A program made the position numbers and the translations under genes. A stretch of DNA of 64,000 nt, taken from Angiostrongylus vasorum. Its lineage: Eukaryota > Nematoda > Chromadorea > Rhabditida > Metastrongylidae. Below the pieces are notes generated by a model. The model was given only the letters and a program-made list of their open reading frames with translations, was not told the origin of the DNA and did not search any database. Location: contig JADANN010000274.1 of assembly GCA_018806985.1 (NCBI GenBank), forward strand, positions 992,001-1,056,000, read 5' to 3'. Each line of letters starts with the position of its first letter. Within the stretch, counting starts at the first letter, position 1. This document shows positions 22,311 to 35,500 of this stretch, one piece after another.

Positions 22311-23674
22311 AGTAATTTTGATTCGCTAAAGCAATCACTGGCCTGGCAAACAGGATATTTATCCTGGCAAAATGCTATACACATAGCCGTTCAGATTATA
22401 CTGATATTCAGCAAAACTGGTGGTTGTACCTACGGGGGATTTCCATTAGTGCCATTCTTCAGTAGATGTGTGGAAATCCACAGCACCAATTCGTTGGCTT
22501 GTTGATAAATCTTACCTTATCACTTCCTCATATCCATTATCCAATTTAAGTCCAAGGACAAAAATCTTTTCCAAAAAAGGAAACAGAATGTCACAATGTA
22601 AGCCTATTTACACATATGGTAACTGATAACTGTACATCTGTTATTGAAGAACCGTCGTACATAGCCGAATATAAGGAATATCACTGCTAACTGGAGAGCT
22701 AATCAATATGCAATTTTGTATTGTCCTCTAACATGAGAAACTTGTTCTACGACTTCGCTCCCGTCAACATGCATGGCCTCCAATGTGTATTACATGACTT
22801 CTGATTAATCTCTGGTATTTTAAACGCTCTAACACGAGGTTGCTATGCGATATGCATTCGATCACTCCGAATGTTCCCATGGATATGAACTTCTTGGGAT
22901 CCTTTTTTAGCGCTGATCGAAAGCGTTTCACGCGTTTTACTAGCTGAGTCTTTCGACTCTAGTGGTAGGACTCCGTTTCTGATTTCAAAATGTTTAGCAC
23001 TATGTGTTTCTTCTCAAGTTCTTCTCGTGTAGTGTGCTCCATTCAGTGAATAGGTTTAATGGATAGGTTTACCAATCTTGATGAAAATACAAAGGCTTCT
23101 CGATTAGCAGTAAGACTGCGAGCTGAAAAAGAATGTTGTTCATTAGGACGCCTCCGCCTAGCACCTCAGTGTTTTTCATAAGATATACGGTGTTGATCCC
23201 GTGAAAACACCTTCCCATCATCCTCGAATCTCGTCATTTTATTCCTTTGTACGTCGAAGAATGCACAAATCCAGAGATCACATAACTTTCGATAAACAGC
23301 CGTCTGAGACCACTGAGCTACAAATGTCTAACTCTCCATTTTGTCCATTAATAGTTGCATTCAGGCCAATAGAGAACACACAGGTGGCCACCGTTGACCT
23401 TGTGGAAAACACGTGAACTCGACCTAAATTTACGCACTGAAAATACCTTATTTTTTCGACAAGAAAAAAACGATAAACTTTCGACAATTGTAAGACTTTT
23501 GTCATTGAAAAGATCAAGATCTTACAGGAGAGATTTTTATTTATCCATCTACAGGTATGATATTCTTATTAAGAGCAACATTTTTTCCTACTATAGTTTA
23601 CCTGCCAACCAGATGACTGTCAGAATTTGGAAGGATTTTGTTAGTTATGTTGAATACATTATCATAATTACTGT
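22311..23674. other. Intergenic, nothing supported
   Basis: Open frames at 23201-23416 (+) and 23278-23517 (-) overlap each other and show no family features. Confidence 0.35.
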
Positions 23675-23960
23675 AACCTCTCCCAACGGTTTACCGCCTC
23701 ATCGTCGCTGGGAGGTGTTCCTGGGTGTCGGACTGCGATGTAGACCTGGAGATTCATCCCCTGGAAGGGTCTCCCAAGCCGAGAAGAAGTCCTGCGTTTC
23801 CATCAGGAAGCCTAGCTAAGAGTAAACCAAGAACCCACCACCATCCTGGTATCAAAGTCGCATGGTGGTAAATCTCCCTCTGATCCACAAGGGATGCGAC
23901 TGCCTGTGTTGGTGGAGACCTTGGGCAGACTTTGACCAGCCTGACCTTGGGATTCCATTT
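23675..23960 (-). repeat. Family C copy, truncated
   Basis: Left end TCCCAACGGTTTACCGCCTC intact; the far end stops at TTGGGATTCC. Confidence 0.7.
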
Positions 23961-24269
23961 TTACTTCATTTGATGTTCCACATCAAAAAGAATTCAATTT
24001 TTTATTGTGGTAGAATAAAAAAAATTCCGTCGTTGTTGTAGAAGACATCTAGATTCTGACTGCTTTTATTTCAGTCCATAAAACTTGCAATTAACTGGGA
24101 TATGTGTGTTGAAAGGGATAATTGCTTGGGGCCCGTTTAAATTGGCAGTAAAAAATCGATTAATAGGTGCAGAACTTTTCAGCCTCAAGAGATGGGAAGG
24201 ATTTAGCTTAGTTTCCGGCGTAAATACCACAGTCATTGTAAACACTTTTTCATTTACTGTCTATTCTTT

Positions 24270-24430
24270 TTTCATTGGACGGGGTATGATGTGAAATATA
24301 ACCACAGTGGAGCTGAAATATTTGTGAAAATCCAAATTGCAGGTACCTGCGGTGGGGACCGAACGGCTATTACCATTTCCACGAGCCAACGTGTTCACCA
24401 CCACACCATGCGGATCCTTCACAACAAAGA
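24270..24430 (-). repeat. SINE-B copy, partial
   Basis: GTATGATGTGAAATATAACC, GCTGAAATATTTGTGAAAAT and GTTCACCACCACACCATGCG. It faces the next copy head to head. Confidence 0.6.
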
Positions 24431-24479
24431 TATAAAGGTACAAAGTCCATATATAACACCTATAAAACACCGATGAAAG

Positions 24480-24640
24480 AAGGGCAATACAAAGGACCTG
24501 CATGATGTGGTGATGAACACGTTAGTTCTCGAAAAGGGTAATGGCGGGTTCGATCCCCAACGTAAACACCTGCTATCCGGAATTTTGCAAATATCTCAGC
24601 ATAATTGTGGTTATATTTCCACCATAGTCAATGTTCTTTT
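24480..24640 (+). repeat. SINE-B copy, partial
   Basis: TGATGTGGTGATGAACACGT (A-box-like), GGGTTCGATCCC (B box), GCAAATATCTCAGCATAATT. With the 24270 copy it forms an inverted pair about 50 bp apart. Confidence 0.6.
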
Positions 24641-25449
24641 ACTATGGGGAAAATTCTAGAAGATCCGGGTATACGAGGTGCTGTTTTTCTTCTGAGGCTA
24701 CCGCATTCTAGACCCCCTCTGTCGGTCCCTTCTTTTCGTTCGTCGAGGTCTTCCTTCCCATCTGTATCATTATGTCAGCTGTCGACAACTGCAATTTTGA
24801 CCGTAGCCGACTTCTCACCGTAGCTGGGAATGAAGAAATTGAAGATGAGATGTCGTGGAGCTCTATGTCTTTCGCCGAATAGACCGAAGAAAGCGAAACG
24901 AAGAAAGAAGTTGAAGCCATTGATAATGTCAATGGTGAATGGTCAACTGCGGCAGTGTACACAACCTCTTCCTCATCGATGAAAACAAAACTCGTATTAA
25001 CAGACAATTAGTAGATCGGTGCATGGAACCGCGAGATTCGCATGAATTACTTATGGCCGATGATTGGTAGCTGGTTGAGAACGAGATGAACAGATGCACT
25101 CAGTAGAAGGGTCTGTTATGAGAAGCGGCAAATGTTGACAAGATGAAATGATTCATCGATCACTGCATTAAGACAGGCATTCTTAGGCCGTCACATCTGA
25201 GGGATTATTGGAGTTACAAACTTGCTTTTGCATGCCATCATAGTACAGCTCCCTGCTATGACAAAAACGAGATTTGAAAGCTTGCTAGCAATGCTTAACA
25301 GCGCAACTTGTGACGGATAAGACAAGTGGTAAAAAGAATGGCCGATAATCGGTCTTATTAACAAGAACTTCAGCACAGCAAGCACGCCTGTATGTACTGA
25401 CGAATCTACCGTGCCGCTCAGTGGTAGAGTCGTCTTCCGCCAGTACATC
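24641..25449. other. Intergenic, no supported gene
   Basis: The plus frame across about 24830-25010 has an acidic stretch (NEEIEDEMSWSS, then TEESETKKEVEAIDN) interrupted by a stop. It could be a broken coding remnant, but no family is recognised. Confidence 0.3.
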
Positions 25450-25625
25450 CCGCATTCCCTGGATATCTGGATGGTCTACTCTTAGCTGCGCTTCCTAGTG
25501 GAAACGCAGCACTACTTCTCGGCTTGGGAGACACTGGTGGAATATGAATCCCCAGCTATACATCACAGCCCGAACCCAGGAACACCTCCCAGCCGCGATA
25601 AGGCGGTAAACCGTTCGGGATATCC
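25450..25625 (+). repeat. Family C copy, 3' part only
   Basis: TGGTCTACTCTTAGCTGCGC, then CCCAGGAACACCTCCCAGCC and GATAAGGCGGTAAACCGTTC. Confidence 0.7.
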
Positions 25626-26559
25626 CGCATTATTTGTTGTGATTTTTTTTAATCGGTTATATGTGGAATACGCATGTATAAGTTCTAAATTGAGGGTTGT
25701 ATAACAAATGTAGGATGAAAAAGGTGACTTGGTTACTGCATCGAAAGGCAAACTATGCTGTAGTACACTGACGGAAGCATCGATTCATTCTGAAGAACTC
25801 TTCTCAATTGTTTCTATCTTATCTAAGCGAAAATTTCTCCCTAAGTGTCGAATTACAGTGTTCAAGCAAAAAAATATCTCTACGTCGTTTTCACTGGGTA
25901 CTGTCTTTACTCTGCTTACTTCTCTCCATAACAATGGTCTCTTACCGTAAAGTTACCTAGTCCGAAAGAGATTCCTTTTATATATTGTTACGCGCGTGGA
26001 ACAAATTTTTAGATGCCATTGGTGATATAAGAATATCTATCTCTGATAAGCTACCGACAGGATGCAAAAGAGCGATAAAAGACCTCTGTAAAGCACTGAA
26101 CAGGAGCGTATCCATTTAGGCACCAGTACGTCATCTAATAAAAATGCATACATTTAAGTGGTTGATCTTAATTGTTAAAATCTCCTAATATTTTCAAATT
26201 GAGTATCGATTTGAGCTCTGGCTCCATAGCCTCCTACTTTGGAGGTATCGAACGTCTGGTAGAAACTTCAATTAGAGAAATGGCTTTCAATTCCCACACG
26301 GGAGAGATTTGATTCTTAGAGTATTCGAAAATTTTCGGTAATGACGATCAATGAAGAAACATCGTTTCCATGATGTGTTGTGGTGCACTTTACACAATCG
26401 TTATTGTTCGCCTTGACCTTGGTAAATGGTTCTTTGCACTTACATCACAGTTCGACTAAGTTCCAGCTAACTTTACTGTTTTATAACTAAAAAAAGTAGC
26501 TTTTATTCTTTCTTTCTACAATTGTTTAGCTGATGTAGAATTCTCTTAAAATAGAAAAA
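25626..26559. other. Intergenic, nothing supported
   Basis: A/T-rich. No gene or repeat recognised. Confidence 0.35.
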
Positions 26560-26838
26560 AGAATAAAACTCTCTGCGTTGATCAATCCGTGAGGGGATGC
26601 GCCATGCATTCGACTTCATTAAGTATCGTTTTGAGGTGATTGAATGCATATCTGGTCTTTGCAATGACTCGTGCTGGCCTACCGACGTATCGAGCCAGTG
26701 CTGCTATCCTCCCAAACGAGGCTGGTACCAATTTTCCGACCCCCGGAGGGATGGAAGTTTTGGTGAGCCATTGGCGCGGGGATCGATTCCACATTTATGT
26801 TGCAGGGCGGCTCCGACCACTGCACCACATGTAAAATT
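26560..26838 (-). repeat. SINE-A copy
   Basis: Tail GAATAAAACTCTCTGCGTTG, body GGCTGGTACCAATTTTCCGA, head CTCCGACCACTGCACCACAT. Confidence 0.8.
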
Positions 26839-26934
26839 CTTTTGGTGAAATAAATGTCGATTGGTGGCAAATTTCCTTGGGAGCATTTACAAGTTAAATC
26901 ATCCATGAAGGAAAAAAATGAGTAATGATGCGGC

Positions 26935-27180
26935 TTGGCGTGTTCCTAGTGTGTGGTATAGAGAGGGAGGTTCATTTCCCAGCAGTATCTCACAAGGTGA
27001 GAAGCAGTTCCATATTTCAATGCGAAAGCCCAGCTAAGAGTCACCCAAGGTTACCGATCACTACGATCATGGTAGAAACCCAGACGCAACGTTCTGTACC
27101 CCCATAATGGCAGCTGACTGCTTGTGTTGAAGATATGGGAAAGCCTCAGCATGGCTATTTCCAGACTCTAGGGAACGAAA
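26935..27180 (-). repeat. Family C copy, degraded
   Basis: Recognisable by GCGTGTTCCTAGTGTG, AAGCCCAGCTAAGAGTCACC and GACTCTAGGGAACG in the family order. Confidence 0.5.
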
Positions 27181-27639
27181 ACCTCGTCTTACCGACAATT
27201 TAGCACTCAAACTGTGTTCAGTCCTTTTGTCGCGCACACATTCTTTGATCACAGTCTCTTTTAAGAAGTATCCTCGACGATTTCGTCGTCATTTTATCAC
27301 GGTGAAAAAGCCTTCCCTATGTGTCGAATCCCAGTCTTTCGAAGCGTTGTCATTTTTGCGCCTCTTCACTGCTCATACTCACTATGTTATATACCCTCTT
27401 CGACAGCAATAAGCTTTTTGCTAGCCACTCCTGATACCAAATCTGTGTTTGACAAGCTACAGAGAGTGCGACAAGAAACTTCTGTAAACCACTGAAAAAG
27501 GCATGCACCCCTTTTGGTCCATGTGGACGTCTACGTTTTGAATAATAAATAATTGTCTTAAAAATCGACTTTCAATAAAGCTAGGGTAGTAGTAATCGAT
27601 AATCTTCTAGACGAGGGAGCTAATACAAGTGCAGTAGAA
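27181..27639. other. Intergenic, nothing supported
   Basis: Short overlapping frames only. Confidence 0.35.
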
Positions 27640-27985
27640 AAACGTTCATCCGGCTAACGTCTCGGCGCCCCTCGTCTTCTTCAGAGCAAATGAAGTGGTG
27701 ACTGCTACAGGACGCATAGCTCGCCAAAAATAGATCATGTTGGAGGCGGCAATCGATCAACATCCGTTTTTATGCAAAAAGGGCACCGCTTCGTGAAGTC
27801 AACCATTCCAGCGATGCTTCCTCCACCGGATTCGAATCGATGCGACAATGACCAACCACATCATACCATGACGAGCTGTGGACCATCCATGTGATTCAGT
27901 GTGGCGCTGAAGAAGGTGAAGGTGTCGAAACTTTAGCCGAGTAGAAGTTTATATACCAATCTCACGTCAGCTCAATCATATGGTT
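27640..27985. mobile_element. PLE-derived foldback element with opposed hammerhead-like motifs
   Basis: The left arm (minus, 27645-27692) has CTGAAGA, a GC-rich stem, GAGA and CGTTAGCCGG. The right arm (plus, 27905-27950) has GCTGAAGA, a weakened stem, GAAA and CTTTAGCCG, then CTCACGTCAGCTCAATCAT as the terminus. Each core is one or two changes from consensus. Confidence 0.55.
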
Positions 27986-27998
27986 AATGAACCCCTAA

Positions 27999-28550
27999 TT
28001 GCCTCAGCGACCTGTGATCGAAATTCTGAGATGGTCTAGAAAGCAATGTGAAGTTCTCACATGTATGTTCAAGATGGCATATCTGAACTCAGAAGAAATT
28101 TTATTAGTCGAAATCGGCTCCAATTCGGCAGTGCGACGTGTGGCTCGTCTTATCGTGGACAAGGATCATTCACCTCGCGCGACATCCATTTGTCGACTTT
28201 CCATGGCTTTCCACTTTTGTTTACATGCACCGCGTTAACAACGAGTTTCTTATACCGAGTTCATCAACTTTTCGAACATTCATCGCTGTCTATAGCAGAG
28301 ACACGTCCGTCATCTCCCTTGCTTTGGCGCCAAATTTGCCAGAATAAATTTTTCCACACCGAGATTTTCCTGTGCCCGTCGTTCACACTTCACCGGCCCC
28401 CATGCCTCATTAACGGATCGAGTCGTTCCCAGGGGACTACGTCCGAGTTCGGATTCATAGAAGCAAATTTATCGAACTTGTTTGCTGTTTCAACATCTAT
28501 TTCCAACTTACTAAATTTGTTTAAAAAACTACTGTTCTTACTATGAACAA
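27999..28550. other. Region of long open frames, origin unclear
   Basis: A 161-codon plus frame (28061-28546) overlaps another plus frame (27999-28238). The minus strand has protein-like patches (SKLEIDVETANKFDKFASMN near 28500; GKPWKVDKWMSREVND near 28200; DEPHVALPN near 28150). The last two faintly resemble mariner transposase blocks, but they are too close together and stops intervene. Best read as a decayed transposon or chance. Confidence 0.25.
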
Positions 28551-29101
28551 TTAGACATGGCTAAAGCTAATAAAATGTGCTTAACGACGATATGGAGTAG
28601 TACGGCATTCAGAAGTGAAATCCGACGTTAATTCTCGAGCAATCCAATAGATTCATTAGCGGAAAAAAAGTTTCTAGTGTCTTTATGCATTCGGCAGAAA
28701 TCACCCAATGTTCAATTTTAGCGCAATCCTAGTCAATCAGCTGTTTTCGTTTGAATAAAGGGATTCCTCAAGGCAAAAAAGAAAACGCTAGCGGGGGACG
28801 TCGTAGATGGTTGGAGAGAACATTCTCAACTTCGGAGAGATCTTTCGAGCTTTAAATCTGCTTGAAATGTTACGATGAGATTAATCGAGATTTCCTCCAC
28901 TTCTTTATCGCTTTCTAATACTAAAATGAGATTCTATTTTCCTTTTAGAAAAGTTGGTTGATATTGGTGTTGTTTTTTCTCAGAGAACTTCACTCTCCTC
29001 AAAAAGCGTGCTTATTTCCGAGAAAACCACATGCCACTATACTAAACCACATTCTAATTATTTCTGTAAATAACATTTCATGCCACTGCTTCGCGATTCG
29101 C
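28551..29101. other. Intergenic, nothing supported
   Basis: No gene or repeat recognised in the sequence between the long open frames and the SINE-A upstream of the receptor gene. Confidence 0.35.
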
Positions 29102-29393
29102 CAAGTGTGCGTGTGGCGCAGTGGTCGGAGGCGTCCTGCAACACGCACATGGAATCGATCCCAGCGTCTATGGCCTACCAAGACTTCCATCCCTCCGGTT
29201 TCGGCAAATTGGTACCAGACCTGTCTATGAGGGTAGCAGCACTGGCTCGATAGATCGATAGGCCACCGTGAGTCATTGCAGAGGCCAGATATGCATTCGA
29301 TCACCTCCAAGCAATGCTTAGTGAAGTCGAATGCATGGCGCATCCCTCAGGGGATTGATCAACGCCGAGAGCTTTTTTCCTTTATCCTTTTAT
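29102..29393 (+). repeat. SINE-A copy, well preserved
   Basis: Head GTGTGGCGCAGTGGTCGGAG, then GGAATCGATCC (B-box-like), body GGTACCAGACCTGTCTATGA, tail GATTGATCAACGCCGAGAGC then TTTATCCTTTTAT. It lies less than 200 bp upstream of the chemoreceptor start codon. Confidence 0.85.
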
Positions 29394-29584
29394 CAGTGCT
29401 TCAAAAATTTTGATGTCATCATAGATTTTCGAAAATCTTCAACAAATTTAGTAATTTGACGACCCTTCGTCTTTTCTTCGTTTCTCTGCACTCATTAAAA
29501 AGAATTATGCAGAGTTTTTCCTGGTCCTCATCATTGAACTGGAAACCTGATTGTTTTGAGCTCACATTGACACTCTCAGATAAA

Positions 29585-32500
29585 ATGTCCATTGATCTGC
29601 AAATGGCATTCATCTATACAGTAAGACACGGCCATCCATATCCGCCTCTGTACGACTGCTCGAATAAAACTATAGACGAATGGTACGAAACCGGATCAGT
29701 GCAATGGCCAATCGGTCTTTATTTCTTAGTAAGTGGAATACTACTGGAGGTTAGTTTTCCCAGTCTTCTTAACTTTGCGAATGTCAAATATTAGTTCGGT
29801 GCTGTAGTCAGTGTAGAGGAAACAGTGTATTCTTTTCAAGGATGTCTGGAAGGATTGCGACGCTTCTTTCTCACCCAAAATGTGTTTTTTGTCTCTCAGT
29901 GGCTGAAAGCGTTGCATGAGGCCTATGATCCTAAGACCTGAATATATTGACAAATGAGCAATGGCATTTTGGATGAAATAGCATGCAGCTCTTCTATCCA
30001 ATGGGTTGAATGCGTTCAGATACTTTAGGCTTTATGCTCATGACTATACTAGCATTCCAAAAAACCAAAAATTTTGCTATTATTCAACTATTAATTGGTG
30101 AAAATTCAACCAAGATGATGCCGAGATATTTGCAAATCTCAGACCCCAAGCTAGATTCGAATCCACGATTACCGTTTACGGGTGTTCAAGCGTTACCCCA
30201 CTGCACTACTAAGGCTCTTGTTTCGCCTTTCTCTAAAGAAAAATTAATAAGTTATAATTTTAACCTTTTTTTATCTAGCACCTATTGTTATTTTTCATGG
30301 TCATGAAATGCAACACCCCTGAGATATTTGCAAAACTTGGACGAACTTGGACCCCCAAACCACATCGGACCACGGTTACCCCTTCCAGGGTCTCACGTGT
30401 TACCTCCGGCACCACTAAGGCTCTTGATCTTTGCCTTTCTCTCAGCCAGTTTTCTATCTAACGATACCATCAGCAATCACCCGTTGACGCGATTAAGATG
30501 TAAACGTTATAATTTGTAAAAATTCTTCAATGCTTGACTTATTCGAATGGGAAGAAGATTGCCAGAATTCTGTCTTTGCATTCGGAGATGGTCAACATTT
30601 GAACGTAACCGTTTTTATTTCGAGCTTGAGCGATTGCAGATCTTGTACGCTCCTTGCCTTATTGCAATGGTCAAGCAGAATATGCTGAACTTCCACTGCT
30701 ATAAGATCATGTTTTTTTCTCGGATTTCTGGATATGTTCTCTGTGTTTGTCAACTCAATTATGACTGGATATTTGGCCATAAGAGGAGCGGTGTTTTGTA
30801 CCAATCCACTCCTTCTACTGTCATTAGGAGCATTTGGATGTGGTGAGTTATTATTACATACAGTGTATTTATTATTAACGGCCACTGTTTAAAAAAAAAC
30901 CTGTTTTTATGGAGACATGAAGAAAACAACGTGTTGGGCCCAAATACAAACATATTCTCATAACGCTTTCTCTTTTTGAAATATTGCTTGTATTGATGTG
31001 TGCCTTTCGAACAAATAGTACAATCCTTAGCACGCTTATTGGCATCTTATTGTTTGATCAACTTGTTTTTTTTGCCCGGATTTGAGAAAAGACTTGTACC
31101 ATGACGTTGTCAAGTAGTAAAAAAAAGTTAACCTTTTCTGATAGAAGAGTCAGCTCCAGTGACTGGCTTCAGCGACTTTGTCAGGAGTGAAACGTGGATA
31201 ATGTAGATCTGTCTCAAGATTCTGGGCGAAATCAGTTCAAATAGCACTCAGTTATGTTAGTGGGGAAGGCGAAGCCCTCAAGTAGCAATCGAACCCATGC
31301 TTAAGGCATGAATTTTTTATTTCGCCCTGAATTGCCCAGTTGTGAATATGCCTTCCTTGGTTTAGCATTCGGCCCGATCACGGTTGAGAGCGTTATTTCA
31401 GCTTGCGAGGTAGGAGAAGGCAAAAATGTTTTTCCTAGACATAGATTGATTCAGAATATTGACTTTTTGTGTCTCTTCTGGCAGGCTGACGTCCACGAAT
31501 TCACGCATATATGGGTGTGTTTACGTGTATGCAGGGATATACGCACTATGCTGCACTTCAGTTTCCTCATAGGTTTAACAGAATCAATTTGAAGACAACT
31601 TGAGTAGTTTTTAGTCAGTGAAGTATTCATCGAGGGTTTTGCCCTCCAGTTTTATCACCAAACAACTTCCCAGATTTTATGGAGGACGTCTAAATGATTA
31701 GATGGTTGAAGAATTATGCACTTAAAGAATGAAGTTATAAAGTGTAGACCTGATCACTTATGCTCACGTAAATGCTGCATGGCTTGATTAACTTGCCGTT
31801 TTAAGCCTTCCTCAGCTTGTGGTTTGCACTGCCGACGAGTATTATTACGTGGCATATTAACAGCTTTTCATCTATGATCTTTGTCATAACCGCGGGTTCA
31901 AAAGAACAATTTCAAAACGCCGAAATGGAACTCGTACAATCCAGGTGGTCCACCAAAACGGGGACAAAAACTGATATGTCATTTATCTATAACAGCTCGC
32001 GGTCCCCACGCCTAGTCTTTCACAATTCTGTTTCTCTCTCTCTCTCTCTTTCGCAGAATAAAATCATATGACATTGAAGGACATGTACTACAGGAGGTTG
32101 ATAAATAATCTTTTATTCGGTTATTCGACTGACGCTTCGACGATTTGATCTTCACCAGAGCCGATGGTCCGAGTCGATGGCCAACAGTTGTTCGTGTTCT
32201 CGAAGTGGCGTCTTCGTCGCGCATCGATCAGGCTCTTCTTCAGTGGAGCATCTCTCTCGAATGAGCCATGTTCACCCAGCGATGCTGTTTTATACAAGGC
32301 AATGGATGTTGATAACAGTGATTGTTCCGTGATAACAAGTTCTTTTTTCGGATAATCTACTCTGCAGATGTCGGGATTATTATCAGCTAGTATAAAGCAT
32401 AACGATATTTTAAAACCGACTTTCCTTTAACCTCGGTACGATGTGTAATCTTTTTCTGATAATTTTTGCACGAGGTTGACAAACAATCTCTTATTCGGCT

Positions 32501-35500
32501 AACGCTTCGGCGGTTTCATCTTCATGCACTAGTATTATGCATCTGAGCGGAAGCTCTGTTCATTCGTCCTTCCCCCTCCTACCTATGTTTTTCAGAAATT
32601 TCGAGGAGAAGCACAAGGGATTCCACATTGTCCTCATTGTCTTCAGCATCTTCTTTTTCACCTTTATAAAAAACTCTATCGAAAATGGAGCTCAGTTCTT
32701 CTTTCTTCGAAATAAAAATCCACTATTTCGCTTGTTGTTTACTTTTCAGTTATCATGTTGAATTGATTTTATTGGAAACAGCTTACACTTGGATACTTGG
32801 ACAGCCCGCTCTCACTGATTATGCGGGCCCCAGCATACTGTCCACTTTTCGAAGTTTTGCTGCTTTAGCCATTGTGTTTCTCTGGAGCCCCGGGGTCAGC
32901 CTGGCCAAAGTCTGCCCCAGTTCGTCACCATCACAGGGCAGTCGCGGCTCTAGTGAATCAGAGGGAATTTTGCCACCGTTCGACTAGTTTGATACCAGGA
33001 CGCTGGTGGATCCTGGTATTGGTTTACTCTTAGCTGGGGTTTCTGATGGAAACGCCGGACTCTTTCTCAACCTGGGAGACGTGGCTGGAGGGGAATCCTC
33101 CTTGTACACAGCCCGACACCCAGAAACACCTCCCAGCACAGACGAGGCGGTAAACGGTTAAGAGGGTCGAAAAGGACGACGTTTAGATAAAATATTACAA
33201 AAATTTTTGAATGCAAAGAACATATGTTGCAACACCATCTGTCAAGGCCGACAGTACCGTAGATGAATGATTGACGAACTTTTTTTTCATCTCACAAGAA
33301 ATATAAGTGTTCCAAAAAGTGCCCAAGAAATACGCAGAAAAAACAATAAGGACACGTAGACTATGAGAAACATGGAATTGAGTGAAATGTATTCAGAAAA
33401 ATTAATCAGAGGACAAAAAAGACACAAAGTGACGAGACACAGTGTCTACTGTCTACTATCTACGGTACTGTCGGCCTTGACAGTTGGTGTTGCAACATAT
33501 GTTCTTCGCATTCCAAAATTTTATAATGTTTTATCTAAACGTCGTCCTTTTCGACCCTCTTAACGGTTTACCGCCTCGTCGGGGCTGGGAGGTGTTTCTG
33601 GGTGTCGGGTTGCGATGTACAAGGAGGATTCCCCTCCAGCCACGTCTCCTTGGTTGAGAAACAGTCCAGCGTTTCCATCAGAAAGCCTAGCTAAGAGTAA
33701 ACCAATACCAGGATTTACCACCGTCCTGGTATCAAATTAGTCGAACGGTGGCAAAATTCCCTCTGATTCACAAGAGTCGCGACTGCCTGTGATGGTGACG
33801 AACTGGGGCAGGCTTTGGCCAGGCTGACACCGAGGCTCCAGAGAAGTCACTGCACATTTAGCAGAATGCCCACCGCTCGTGGCCAAAAAATTAAGAATCG
33901 TTGAGAGCGTGTTAACCCTAACGGCTGAGTGTGCGCCGTTAACAATGTATTTTATGGGTCACTAAGCGAGCAGAAAGTACAGCTCCGACTTTTCGTGAAC
34001 ACAGTGGGGAGCACAGCAGTTCATAGGAATAGAGCGGTCAGCTAATTACGTTTCCATGGTTAAAGTATGACATAGGTTCTATTGCATTCTACACATGACT
34101 GTGCCTTCTGAAGAGATTAAGGTACAAAGTCCGTACAGCTATTTTAGTTATAAACAGAATTCGGAACCTCAGATTCGCTTCGAACACGAGATTACCTTTT
34201 CTGGGGGGCTCATGCGTTATGCACCATTCGGACCAATCCCTTAGTTTACGTTTCTCTCAACAAGCTTTTTTTTTGCTCCAGTCTAACTGCTATCAACAAC
34301 CACCCGTCAACAGGCAATGTTTGTACGGCATTTTTTTCTTTGGCACTTAACAGCTCACATAAAGTGAGTATATTGCCAGACGTGACTGTCTTAATAGTTT
34401 TCAAGTGCTAACCTCTCAAAAAAGCTAGTTAAGTTCGGAGCTTCGGAGCTCTATTGCCACAACAGCGGAAATACTGTGGAAAATAAGGCATCACATCAAA
34501 ACTAGTGACGAAGAGCTTCTTAATTTCTTTGCGATTTTGAGCAAGCATTTATGAAATGACTGTATTGCTTGCTTAGACACAGATCCGTCTTCACGTGTTA
34601 CGCAGGTCGCAGCAACCGTCATCCATTGAGGTGCTTGAATTGACTTGTAAATTCTGCTGTGGATTGAAAATCAGAAAGATTGAGAATGTAGGCTCCTCTT
34701 GAGATCGTTTTGGCTCTCTCGTGATCCGCTCTATTCTTGTCTTCGTCCAGCTGTCGTCGTTAGTTCATACTACATGGTCGATCCATCGATGCTTAATTTT
34801 GAGATGTATTCTGCTAGGTCTCGAGCGTTGGGCATTCTTCGAAGATATGCGTTGTGAAAACTGGGTCGATTTGAGAACACCAGCCCATTTTCGTAAAGAA
34901 AAGATTGATTTCCTTAAAGTGTAGCTTCCGGCCGAATGATTTTTGTCAAACAATTAAGCGTTATGCGAAAGCTGATGACCATTAAAAAGGATAAAGGATA
35001 AAGCTCTTGGCGTTGATCAATTGATCAATCCGTGAGGGATGCGCCATCCATTCGAGTTCATTAAGTATCGTTGGAGGTGATTGAATGCATATCCGGCCTT
35101 TACAATGACTCTCGGTGGCCTATCGATGTATCGAGCCAGTGCTGCTATCGTCCCAGACAAGTCTGGTACCAATTTGCTGACCTCGGAGGGACGGAAGGCT
35201 TGGTGGGCCACGGGCACGGGGATCGATTCCACGTGTGTGTCGCAGTGGCGCCTTCCAACCACTGCGCCACACGCGCCCCCTCTATATTGATACTCATTAT
35301 TTATCAAATTAGGAGGTTGGTGCTCTCATCGCGAATAAAGTTCTATGCTGCATTTATACGTGGTTGGTTGGGATTTTCGAAACAGGTTCTGATCTTTAAG
35401 TCTGAAGAGACGACGCGGAGACTTCTAAATGTTTTTTCAGGTTGCTGGTGCGCTTGCTGCATGACATGCATACTTCTAGCTCTCAGCAGATGTGCCGATT

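Noticed and set aside
28061..28546. 161-codon open frame as a gene
   Set aside because: Low-complexity, Ser/Phe/Leu-rich translation with no splice context; the opposite strand is equally protein-like in patches, suggesting a decayed transposon.
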